From contig JAJAZK010000535.1 of assembly GCA_026785765.1 (NCBI GenBank), positions 1 to 12,937 on the forward strand: a stretch of 12,937 nt of DNA, read 5' to 3'. The position numbers were made by a program, and so were the translations under genes. Source of the stretch: Rhodoferax sp. (GTDB lineage Bacteria > Pseudomonadota > Gammaproteobacteria > Burkholderiales > Burkholderiaceae_C). The notes under the pieces were generated by a model that was not told where the DNA came from, did no database searches, and worked only from the letters and a program-made list of their open reading frames with translations. Below are positions 7,427 to 12,937 of this stretch, in pieces (position 1 is the first letter of the stretch; each line of letters begins with the position of its first letter).

Positions 7427-8379
7427 AGGTCGAGCTCGAACCCGTCCCAGGCAGACAACACCTCCAGGGCGTGCCCGTCCCGGGTGATTTCCTCGAAACG
7501 CCGGGTTTCCTCCAGCACACGTGCAATCTGTGCGTCGTCGTAAGCCGGTTCATGGTGGAACATTACCAAGCGCCGGGCAAGCGCCGCCTGGCACAGCTCC
7601 ACACCAACGATGTTGCTGGAGTGTCCCCAGTCTGCCTTGACGGAAATCGCATCCGCCAACGAATACATCGCGTCAAAAATCACCGCATCGGCACGCTCGA
7701 AAAACTGCACGAAACGGGCCCGCTCGGCCTCGTCCTCCAGCCGGTGTTCAGAGTCGGTGGAATACACAACGCTTTTTCCGCCACGGGTGAAGCGCCAGCC
7801 ATAGGAGTCGCCCGCGTGGCGCTGCAGATGCGCGCGCACGGTCATTCCAGCTGCCTCGAATGGCTGATCGGGAGCCACCGTGTGGAACTCGAACTGCGCC
7901 CCGAACTGCTCGAACTTCACCGGAAACGATGGCTCCGCCTGTTGTCGGCGCAACGCAAATTCGGCATGTGGGTGACCGCTATGGATGATGATCCGATTGC
8001 CGGGAATGTAGACCGGCGTAAAAAATGGCAGGCCCATGATGTGATCCCAGTGCACATGGGACAAAAACACATGGTAGGTCTGCGGTGCGCCCGCCCCAAA
8101 ACGCTCCAGCATGTGCTGGCCCAAAGGGCGCACACCGGTGCCCAGGTCCAGGATGCAATGCTCCGGCCCGCCGGTGTCGATCTGTACGCAACTGGAGTGG
8201 CCACCGAAGGTTCCGGCAACTTCAAAACCCAGCCCGTCGATATACGCATCCATTGAACCGGGTTGCTCGAACTGTCGCCCGCGTGCGCCCTCGAGCGCGG
8301 CGCGAATCTTGGCCCGAATCGCCGGTGCTGTGAGCGAAACCGGTATCGACCCGCGCGTGCCCCAGAACCGCAACTTCAT
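7423..8379 (-). CDS. MBL-fold metallo-hydrolase
   Basis: A 318-residue cytoplasmic metallo-beta-lactamase-fold hydrolase, close in layout to RNase Z/cyclic-nucleotide phosphodiesterase-like members. It opens with MKLRFWGTRGSIPVS and has GGHSSCVQI at 59-67 followed by LDLGTG. The dinuclear metal motif is SHVHWDH, with H108, H110, D112 and H113. Other probable ligands are H188 (LQRHAGDSYGWRF), D209 (YSTDSE) and H275/H276 (MFHHEP), with WGHSS at 251-255. No signal peptide or extra domain is seen. It sits between the STAS gene (4-base gap) and the CHASE2-PP2C phosphatase gene (GTGA overlap), so its activity is probably tied to the same signalling pathway. The substrate is unknown: a nucleotide second messenger, a phosphodiester or a thioester are all possible. 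The fold call is firm; the role is not. Confidence 0.9.
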   Translation of the reverse strand: MKLRFWGTRGSIPVSLTAPAIRAKIRAALEGARGRQFEQPGSMDAYIDGLGFEVAGTFGGHSSCVQIDTGGPEHCILDLGTGVRPLGQHMLERFGAGAPQTYHVFLSHVHWDHIMGLPFFTPVYIPGNRIIIHSGHPHAEFALRRQQAEPSFPVKFEQFGAQFEFHTVAPDQPFEAAGMTVRAHLQRHAGDSYGWRFTRGGKSVVYSTDSEHRLEDEAERARFVQFFERADAVIFDAMYSLADAISVKADWGHSSNIVGVELCQAALARRLVMFHHEPAYDDAQIARVLEETRRFEEITRDGHALEVLSAWDGFELDL

Positions 8380-8383
8380 GGCT

Positions 8384-8761
8384 TCAGCCCGCTGACAGAT
8401 CAGAGGCTGCAGCCGCCAGGTCCGGAAAGACCTTGAGCACCAGATTGAAGTGGCTGACCTGGAACACCTCGGTCACCACCGGCGTCAAAGCGGCAATCGC
8501 AATGCGCCCCTGCTGAGCCTTGACCTGTTTGGCAGCCAGCAGCAATACGCGCAAGCCGACACTGCTGATGTACACCACGTTGGCAAAGTCAAGCACGATC
8601 GGCGTTCCGGCCGCAGTACAGACCGCCAGATGCGGCGCCAATGCGGCTTCGAACGCCTTGGCATGGGCATGGTCAAGCCGCCCGTGCACGCCCACGACCC
8701 GAACCGACCCCAATTGGCTGGATGAAAGCTCCACGAGGACCCCATTCGATTGGCAATGCAT
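8384..8761 (-). CDS. STAS-domain anti-sigma factor antagonist
   Basis: A 125-residue single STAS-domain protein (SpoIIAA/RsbV type), the phosphorylatable switch in partner-switching systems. The N-terminal strand VRVVGVHGRLDHAHAKAFEA, the second strand GTPIVLDFANVVYISSVGLR and the final helical part VFQVSHFNLVLKVFPDLAAA follow the family pattern. S66/S67 in YISSVGLR align with the phosphorylated serine. It is the first gene of the operon leading to the MBL protein and the CHASE2-PP2C phosphatase, which would remove the phosphate; the RsbW-like kinase about 4.3 kb away would add it. ATG at 8761 was chosen because the frame upstream is unlike the family. A GTG at 8734 is a possible later start, since a TATACT box at 8765-8770 is so close that the ATG message would be nearly leaderless. 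Confidence 0.87.
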   Translation of the reverse strand: MHCQSNGVLVELSSSQLGSVRVVGVHGRLDHAHAKAFEAALAPHLAVCTAAGTPIVLDFANVVYISSVGLRVLLLAAKQVKAQQGRIAIAALTPVVTEVFQVSHFNLVLKVFPDLAAAASDLSAG

Positions 8762-8764
8762 TGG

Positions 8765-8770
8765 AGTATA
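8765..8770 (-). promoter_or_regulatory. Candidate -10 box for the STAS-MBL-phosphatase operon
   Basis: TATACT on the minus strand (five of six consensus bases) ends four bases before the STAS ATG at 8761. No good -35 is visible at 16-18 bases. If used, transcription would begin about at the ATG, implying a leaderless message or a start at the GTG at 8734. Confidence 0.3.
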
Positions 8771-8825
8771 GCCACGGGCCGCGCGCTTGGCTGCGTATCT
8801 GCACGGCATCGGCGCGCCATGCGAC

Positions 8826-8831
8826 TATAGT
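8826..8831 (+). promoter_or_regulatory. Candidate -10 box for the alcohol dehydrogenase gene
   Basis: TATAGT (five of six consensus bases) lies 31 bases before the ATG at 8863, inside the 101-base divergent gap between the STAS and alcohol dehydrogenase genes. No strong -35 hexamer is seen, so an activator may be needed or the match may be chance. Confidence 0.3.
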
Positions 8832-8862
8832 GCGGTCAGACAAGTCCACATCCGTAAAACCC

Positions 8863-9981
8863 ATGAAAACCAAAGCCGCCATCGCCTGGACGTCTGGAGC
8901 ACCGCTGACCATCGAAACCGTTGACCTCGCCGGCCCGCAAGCCGGTGAGGTTCTGGTCGAAATCAAGGCCACCGGTATTTGCCACACCGACTACTACACA
9001 TTGTCGGGCGCCGACCCCGAAGGAATTTTCCCGGCCATTCTGGGGCACGAGGGTGCGGGTATCGTGGTCGACGTCGGCGCTGGCGTAACCAGTCTGCGCA
9101 AGGGCGACCATGTCATTCCGTTGTACACGCCTGAATGCCGACAGTGCAAGTTCTGTCTTTCGCGCAAGACCAATCTGTGCCAGCTAATCCGCAGCACCCA
9201 GGGCCGCGGTCTGATGCCCGACGCGAGCAGCCGTTTCAGCCTGGACGGCAAGCCGATTTTTCATTACATGGGCACATCAACCTTCAGCAACTACACCGTG
9301 GTACCGGAGATCGCGTTGGCGAAGATGCGCTCCGACGCGCCGTTTGACAAAGTCTGCTACATCGGGTGTGGCGTCACAACCGGTATTGGCGCGGTGCTGT
9401 TCACGGCCAAGGTCGAAGCCGGCGCCAACGTGGTGGTGTTTGGTCTGGGTGGCATCGGGCTCAACGTGATCCAGGGCGCGCGCATGGTGGGTGCCGGCAA
9501 GATCATCGGTGTTGACCTGAACCCGGCGCGCGAGCAGATGGCGCGCAAGTTCGGCATGACCGACTTCATCAACCCCCAGGAACTGGAGGCGGCTGGTGGC
9601 AACGTGGTGGATCGCATCGTGCAATTGACTGACGGCGGCGCGGACTACAGCTTCGAGTGCATCGGCAATACCAGCGTGATGCGCCAAGCCCTTGAGTGCA
9701 CCCACAAGGGCTGGGGACGCAGCATCATTATTGGTGTGGCCCCGGCCGGCGCCGAGATCAGCACCCGGCCATTTCAACTGGTGACCGGGCGCAAGTGGGA
9801 GGGTTCTGCGTTTGGCGGAGCCCGTGGCCGCACCGACGTGCCGAAGATCGTGGACTGGTACATGGAAGGGCGCATCAACATCGACGACCTCATCACCCAT
9901 ACCATGCCACTTGAAGATATCAACCGGGGTTTCGACCTGATGAAGCGCGGCGAATCGATCCGCGCTGTCGTTCTGTACTGA
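8863..9981 (+). CDS. adhC: S-(hydroxymethyl)glutathione dehydrogenase / class III alcohol dehydrogenase
   Basis: A 372-residue zinc- and NAD-dependent enzyme that oxidises S-(hydroxymethyl)glutathione (formaldehyde plus glutathione) to S-formylglutathione; it can also act on long-chain alcohols and S-nitrosoglutathione. Catalytic zinc ligands are C40, H62 and C169, with E63 after H62 (GHEGAG). Structural zinc ligands are C92, C95, C98 and C106. The Rossmann motif GLGGIGLN is at 194-201, with D218 (GVDLN) favouring NAD. The class III signature is present: LSGADPEG and IRSTQGRGLMPD, whose Arg corresponds to the glutathione-carboxylate-binding Arg of human ADH5. ATG at 8863 was chosen from homology (MKTKAAIAW); the frame is open further upstream but that part overlaps the divergent STAS gene. 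Usually paired with S-formylglutathione hydrolase, which is not in this window; the next gene is the convergent infA. Confidence 0.95.
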   Translation: MKTKAAIAWTSGAPLTIETVDLAGPQAGEVLVEIKATGICHTDYYTLSGADPEGIFPAILGHEGAGIVVDVGAGVTSLRKGDHVIPLYTPECRQCKFCLSRKTNLCQLIRSTQGRGLMPDASSRFSLDGKPIFHYMGTSTFSNYTVVPEIALAKMRSDAPFDKVCYIGCGVTTGIGAVLFTAKVEAGANVVVFGLGGIGLNVIQGARMVGAGKIIGVDLNPAREQMARKFGMTDFINPQELEAAGGNVVDRIVQLTDGGADYSFECIGNTSVMRQALECTHKGWGRSIIIGVAPAGAEISTRPFQLVTGRKWEGSAFGGARGRTDVPKIVDWYMEGRINIDDLITHTMPLEDINRGFDLMKRGESIRAVVLY

Positions 9982-9990
9982 CGAAGACCA

Positions 9991-10004
9991 CGCGCAGCTG
10001 CGCG
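9991..10004. terminator. Palindrome between convergent adhC and infA, possible terminator
   Basis: CGCGCAGCTGCGCG is a perfect 14-base palindrome in the 32-base gap between the two convergent stop codons. A hairpin would have almost no loop and no T-tract follows on either strand, so support as a bidirectional terminator is weak. Confidence 0.3.
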
Positions 10005-10013
10005 CAAGCTACT

Positions 10014-10265
10014 TTAATGGGTCCGTTGCGGGCCCGGTCCACGCCCCGCAATATGGCGGAAAGTGATGCGGCCTTTGCTGAGGTCGTAAGGCGACAATTC
10101 GATCGAAACCTTGTCGCCAGCGATGATGCGGATATGGTGCTTGCGCATCTTGCCGCCGGTATAGGCAACCAGCTGGTGTCCATTGTCCAATGTCACGCGA
10201 AAACGCGAATCGGGCAGCACCTCGGTAATCAGCCCACTCATTTCGATCAGTTCTTCTTTGGCCAT
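10014..10265 (-). CDS. infA: Translation initiation factor IF-1
   Basis: An 83-residue IF-1, the S1-like OB-fold factor that binds the ribosomal A site of the 30S subunit during initiation. It starts MAKEELIEMSGLITEVLPDS and has the family core FRVTLDNGHQLVAYTGGKMR, then KHHIRIIAGDKVSIELSPYD and LSKGRITFRH. It is longer than the ~72-residue E. coli protein by a C-terminal tail (IAGRGPGPQRTH), as in betaproteobacterial paralogues. ATG at 10265 is preceded by GGAGAAG at a five-base spacing. The open frame runs on to 10460, but that stretch has no resemblance to IF-1. The gene stands alone, not in a ribosomal protein operon, which suggests it may be a second infA copy in this genome. Confidence 0.96.
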   Translation of the reverse strand: MAKEELIEMSGLITEVLPDSRFRVTLDNGHQLVAYTGGKMRKHHIRIIAGDKVSIELSPYDLSKGRITFRHIAGRGPGPQRTH

Positions 10266-10270
10266 GGCCG

Positions 10271-10277
10271 CTTCTCC
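10271..10277 (-). promoter_or_regulatory. Ribosome-binding site of infA
   Basis: GGAGAAG on the minus strand, five bases before the ATG at 10265. It fixes the start against the longer open frame. Confidence 0.8.
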
Positions 10278-10696
10278 GGTGGGACTTTCACAATCGGGGG
10301 AACCGCGGCCACCTGACCCGGAACCAGAATCGGCAGCCGGGACTCCATTCGATCTGGAACGGGATGACCGTGCATCACCTGGGACCGCTCCGGCCCCAGG
10401 AGGCACCAGCCGCAGGGTGCGCACTGTGTTCGCAACTCTCGATTGTAAGCGCTGGCGCATCGTCCCGTCAGGCCCGAGGCTGACTCGCTATCACCTTCCC
10501 ACTCGCGTTGCTGCCCCGGGCCGAACCGCAGGGCGGGCCGCTATCGCCGGTGCGGTGACATCCTGCGTCCAGGCGCAGCGTCAGCCGCTCTGGCGCCCCT
10601 ATGTCTCAGCCGGACCTTGGGCCGGGCCATGGGCCGCGATGAGGGCGTTTGAAATTTCCGCCTCGCGCAGACTGCGGCAAGCAAGAATCAGACGAA
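10278..10696. other. Non-coding stretch: infA leader and upstream spacer
   Basis: About 420 bases without a gene I can support. The part next to infA (10278-10435) would be a ~170-base leader if the candidate promoter at 10442-10471 is used. The rest, up to the stop of the DUF6671-like gene at 10697, is GC-rich. It holds open frames on both strands, but none resembles a known protein or has a good ribosome-binding site. Confidence 0.5.
10442..10471 (-). promoter_or_regulatory. Candidate sigma-70 promoter for infA
   Basis: On the minus strand, CTGACG (10466-10471) is followed after 18 bases by TACAAT (10442-10447), a five-of-six -10 match. It points toward infA and would give a leader of about 170 bases before the ATG at 10265. 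Confidence 0.45.
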
Positions 10697-11653
10697 TCAG
10701 GGGTTGCAATACACGCATTGGGCTGGTCGGGCGTGGACCATGCCGTCTCGTCGCGGCTGCAATTCGCGGATGCCACAGGCTGCGCAGCCGAGGACCTCGG
10801 CCGCGATCACTTGCGTGGGCATGCGGCACAGTTCGCAGGGCAAGCCCAAGGCGACATCGATTCGACCCCAGCCGGGCGCGGAGCAGCCCGGGCAGTGCGC
10901 TGCCAAGCGAAGGGCCAACCGCATCGCCAGCCGGGCCAGCATGTCCATTCGCGTCGGATTTAGGTGCGCACGCATGTCAGTTTCGATGCGCGCGCGGCCG
11001 TCAGCAGAGCTGGCCGCGGCGGTAGCAACCGCATCATCGAGATCGCCACGGTCGACGAGCCCCTTGGCCAACGACGCAAACGAATCTCCCGCGTTCGGTC
11101 GCACGATGAGTCCGTGCTCCGGAAAGCCGACCTGGGTCAGAAAGGTGTTAATCGGAGTGCCTGGCACCGCGACCAAGTGGGCAAAGTTGGTCTGCTCTAC
11201 CGCCATGGCTTCGTGGATCACCCAACCCTGATCGGCGTCCACGAATACCAGCGTTTCGATGCCCGACGGCAGGAACGGAATCAGGGCGTGGGGACCGAAG
11301 CTGCCCTCGCTGGCGATCGCGAGCTGCAGTCCGGTCGCATTGATTCCCAGCCAGGCCTTCGCCACTGCGGTCTCGAGCATGCTGCCCCGCCGCAGCGTCT
11401 CGCCCGAGAAAGTCCCTAGCGCGTCGGTGTTCACGCCCTTCGTCACAACGAGGTTCATCCCGAGCACCTGCCCGAACGCAGGGGCAACGGCTTTTTCCTT
11501 TCCGTGCATCGTGACCAGCACGGCGCTGCGGCCGGCGAAGGGATGCGGCTGTTCAGACATCTTTCGCGGCGACCCAGCCTCAGCGGCGATCACCACGCGG
11601 CTTGTGAAGTCGGAACCATCTTCAAAATCATTGTCCCGTTGGTGATGCTCCAT
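10697..11653 (-). CDS. DUF6671-like protein with C-terminal double zinc ribbon
   Basis: A 318-residue cytoplasmic protein resembling the DUF6671 family as I remember it; function unknown. The N-terminal domain (~42-235) has AVLVTMHGKEKAVAPAF (44-60), DALGTFSGE (77-85), the LETAVAKAWLG helix, and the strongly conserved-looking AIASEGSFGPHALIPF at 112-127, followed by a hydrophobic strand ending FVDADQG. The C-terminal ~65 residues carry four CxxC pairs (C254/C257, C273/C276, C290/C293, C313/C316), a pattern for two zinc sites. The ATG at 11653 gives the full frame. ATG at 11560 would drop 31 low-complexity residues just before the conserved domain and is an equally reasonable start. It is divergent from a decayed NUDIX gene, with a palindrome between them. 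No transmembrane segment or signal peptide is seen. Confidence 0.8.
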   Translation of the reverse strand: MEHHQRDNDFEDGSDFTSRVVIAAEAGSPRKMSEQPHPFAGRSAVLVTMHGKEKAVAPAFGQVLGMNLVVTKGVNTDALGTFSGETLRRGSMLETAVAKAWLGINATGLQLAIASEGSFGPHALIPFLPSGIETLVFVDADQGWVIHEAMAVEQTNFAHLVAVPGTPINTFLTQVGFPEHGLIVRPNAGDSFASLAKGLVDRGDLDDAVATAAASSADGRARIETDMRAHLNPTRMDMLARLAMRLALRLAAHCPGCSAPGWGRIDVALGLPCELCRMPTQVIAAEVLGCAACGIRELQPRRDGMVHARPAQCVYCNP

Positions 11654-11695
11654 ACCGGCCCACTCTGCTAGCCTGTTTTTGATCGCACAGTATTG

Positions 11696-11709
11696 TTACC
11701 GTACTGTAA
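11696..11709. promoter_or_regulatory. Palindromic operator-like site between divergent genes
   Basis: TTACCGTACTGTAA is symmetrical at 12 of 14 positions about GTAC. A second overlapping pairing is ACAGTA (11687-11692) with TACTGT (11702-11707). It overlaps a possible promoter for the NUDIX gene: TTGATC at 11679-11684 and TGTAAT at 11705-11710 (20-base spacing). Size and symmetry would suit a TetR-type repressor, but no regulator gene is in the window. Confidence 0.4.
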
Positions 11710-11738
11710 TTGACACCCGCAACTACTACAGAACAACC

Positions 11739-12316
11739 GTGGAACCCAATTCCCGCGAGGTCACGACAGCTCCGCGTCTGGCCGCCACTGTGATGCTGCT
11801 GCGCGACGAGGCGCAATCGCTCGAGGTATTCCTGCTTAAGCGCCACGGCCTGTCGGGCGTGCTCGCAGGTGCCTATGTAGTTCCGGGCGGTACGGTCGAC
11901 GCGGCCGATGGCGACCCGGACATGAGCCGTTTTCTGGACCGCTCAGAGACCGATTTGCAAAGCGGCCTGCAGGAATCAAGCGACGAAGCCTGGCCGCTGT
12001 CAGCCTGTACGTTGGTGCGATGCGCGAGTTGTTCGAAGTGTGCGGTGTGCTGTTGGCACAGGACGTGTATCAGAACCAGGTCCGGCAGGCGGCGGATCTG
12101 CTGCGCCAGGGCTATGCCTTCGACGAAATGCTGGGGGTGATCGCGCCCGAGCCGTTGCAGCAAGATGGCGCACGCGTCGTGTGTTGTCCAGGGGACCCAC
12201 ACACACACGAAGCCAGCACGCGTTCCCGGGACCGACCCGACTCGTATTTCGCAACCAGCGCTTTGAGCTACCCGATGGCTTCGCGTCGCTGTTTCAGCCG
12301 TAATCGATGGCGCTGA
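11739..12316 (+). pseudogene. Degraded NUDIX hydrolase gene
   Basis: The first frame encodes a normal NUDIX N-terminus: PRLAATVMLLRDEAQSLEVF, LKRHGLSGVLAGAYVVPGG and TVDAADGDP. It then loses homology near 11985. From there another frame resumes LAAVSLYVGAMRELFEVCGV followed by LLAQDVYQNQVRQAADLLRQ and GYAFDEMLGVIAP, exactly as expected for this family if one base is deleted near 11985-11988. The NUDIX box is further damaged: REUxEExGU reads RELFEVCGV, so one metal-binding Glu is Val. After ~12175 the expected C-terminal region is only faintly visible and the frame closes at 12314-12316, inside the convergent aminotransferase gene. GTG at 11739 is the likely original start; an earlier in-frame TTG at 11679 would put the palindromic operator inside the gene. 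Intact relatives hydrolyse nucleoside diphosphate derivatives or CoA compounds. Confidence 0.7.
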
Positions 12317-12937
12317 TAAAGCGCGGGTCGCGGTGCCAGGCCCAATACGTCTCGACCATGCGTCGGGTCACGGGCCCGGGCTCGCCAGTGCCGATAACCT
12401 GGTCGTCGACCCGGGTCACTGGCAACACGCCACCGCCCGAGGTTGACAGGAAGACCTCCTGGGACTGGCGTAGTTCCTGCGCGGGCAAGGCACGCAGTTG
12501 CACCGGCAATTCAAGGGTCTGCGCCATTTCAATCACCGTGCGCCGCGATATACCCTCGAGCATTCCGCTGCTCGGCGTCACCAGCACGCCTTGGCTGACA
12601 CAGAACACGTTGAAGCCGGGACCTTCCACCACGTTGCCGGCCTGGTCCACCAGCAGCACGCTGTCAGCCCCCGCGTCCAGCGCGCCAAGCAAAGCCATCG
12701 TCATATCGTTCCAGTGGTAGTTCTTTGCAGTCGGGTCGACAGATCCAGGCGGAATACGCTGTATATCACTCACCAGCACATGCAGGCCGAGCTTACGCTG
12801 CTGCTCATTGGCCAGCCACACGTAGGGAACAGCAAACGCGAACAACAGGTTGACGGCCTGGCGGGGCTCGGCCGAGGGCCACCGCCGCCAGCGCCGGCGG
12901 CCTATAAAAGACAAAAAAGCAGGCCCCCACCCCCACA
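12294..12937 (-). CDS. Class IV PLP-dependent aminotransferase (branched-chain/D-alanine type), 5' truncated by window edge
   Basis: The C-terminal ~190 residues of a fold-type IV transaminase. The frame is open to the window edge, so the N-terminal ~100 residues are missing. Visible hallmarks are FAFAVPYVW, DPTAKNYHWNDM with the PLP Schiff-base lysine, VVEGPGFNVF with the conserved Glu, TPSSGMLEGISRRTVIEMA, and STSGGGVLPVTRVDD. The protein ends at DPRFISAIDYG with its stop at 12294-12296. Such enzymes transfer amino groups between branched-chain or D-amino acids and 2-oxo acids; the substrate cannot be told from this part. From about 12872 to the edge, translation gives an Arg/Trp-rich stretch (GRRRWRRWPSAEP) unlike the family, with poly-A and poly-C runs in the DNA. 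The sequence there may be unreliable or frameshifted. Confidence 0.82.
   Translation of the reverse strand, partial: WGWGPAFLSFIGRRRWRRWPSAEPRQAVNLLFAFAVPYVWLANEQQRKLGLHVLVSDIQRIPPGSVDPTAKNYHWNDMTMALLGALDAGADSVLLVDQAGNVVEGPGFNVFCVSQGVLVTPSSGMLEGISRRTVIEMAQTLELPVQLRALPAQELRQSQEVFLSTSGGGVLPVTRVDDQVIGTGEPGPVTRRMVETYWAWHRDPRFISAIDYG

Noticed and set aside
6203..7543. Open frame of 446 codons on the plus strand
   Set aside because: It is antisense to the CHASE2-PP2C gene, whose domains and catalytic residues are clear on the minus strand; Gln/Arg-rich composition is typical of a shadow frame.
8641..8862. N-terminal extension of the alcohol dehydrogenase by 74 residues
   Set aside because: It overlaps the divergent STAS gene and the homologous N-terminus MKTKAAIAW begins at 8863.
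10266..10460. N-terminal extension of IF-1 to an ATG at 10460
   Set aside because: A good ribosome-binding site and the universal MAKEE start define the gene at 10265; the extension contains the candidate -10 box.
10183..11025. Open frame of 280 codons on the plus strand
   Set aside because: It starts at a TTG inside infA, runs antisense through infA, the spacer and the DUF6671-like gene, has Arg/Ala/Pro-rich composition and no recognisable domain.
1..12937. tRNA, rRNA, CRISPR arrays, insertion sequences, prophage genes
   Set aside because: Looked for on both strands; no cloverleaf-like gene, no spaced direct repeats, no transposase or integrase motif was found.

Overview
The window looks like a chromosomal contig from a Burkholderiales betaproteobacterium, probably Comamonadaceae-like. 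The evidence is high-GC coding sequence, two Bug-family (TctC-type) periplasmic binding proteins, an 83-residue IF-1 gene of betaproteobacterial type, and a class III (glutathione-dependent) alcohol dehydrogenase. This is reading by eye; no database search was run. The right end of the window cuts an aminotransferase gene and has odd composition in its last ~60 bases.

Region 1 (1-3571): a 2Fe-2S/FAD/NAD(P)H reductase overlaps by four bases (ATGA) with a Bug solute-binding protein gene. A second Bug gene follows on the same strand. Between them, on the opposite strand, lies a small exported-protein gene that has lost a normal start codon and is split by a frameshift.

Region 2 (3600-8761): this is the most interesting part, a partner-switching (Rsb-like) signalling locus. 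A minus-strand operon runs from a STAS anti-anti-sigma-type protein through a metallo-beta-lactamase-fold hydrolase to a 740-residue membrane phosphatase with CHASE2 and SpoIIE/PP2C domains. The genes are 4 bp apart and then overlap by GTGA. Facing it is a plus-strand pair, an exported FecR-domain protein and an OmpA-domain protein. Divergent from that pair, with only 39 bp between start codons, is an RsbW-like HATPase (anti-sigma/serine kinase type). The inferred logic is that CHASE2 senses an envelope or periplasmic signal, the phosphatase dephosphorylates STAS, and STAS titrates the kinase. The kinase's target is not encoded here (no sigma factor). FecR, OmpA and the MBL enzyme are candidate sensor or output accessories.

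Region 3 (8763-10470): a class III alcohol dehydrogenase/S-(hydroxymethyl)glutathione dehydrogenase, converging on infA (IF-1). infA has a good ribosome-binding site and a candidate promoter about 180 bases upstream. The S-formylglutathione hydrolase gene often found next to the dehydrogenase is absent here.

Region 4 (10697-12937): a DUF6671-like protein with four C-terminal CxxC pairs is divergent from a degraded NUDIX hydrolase gene, which is frameshifted and has a changed NUDIX-box Glu. A palindromic, operator-like site lies between them. A truncated class IV PLP aminotransferase comes in from the right edge. No tRNA, rRNA, CRISPR array, transposase or phage gene was seen.
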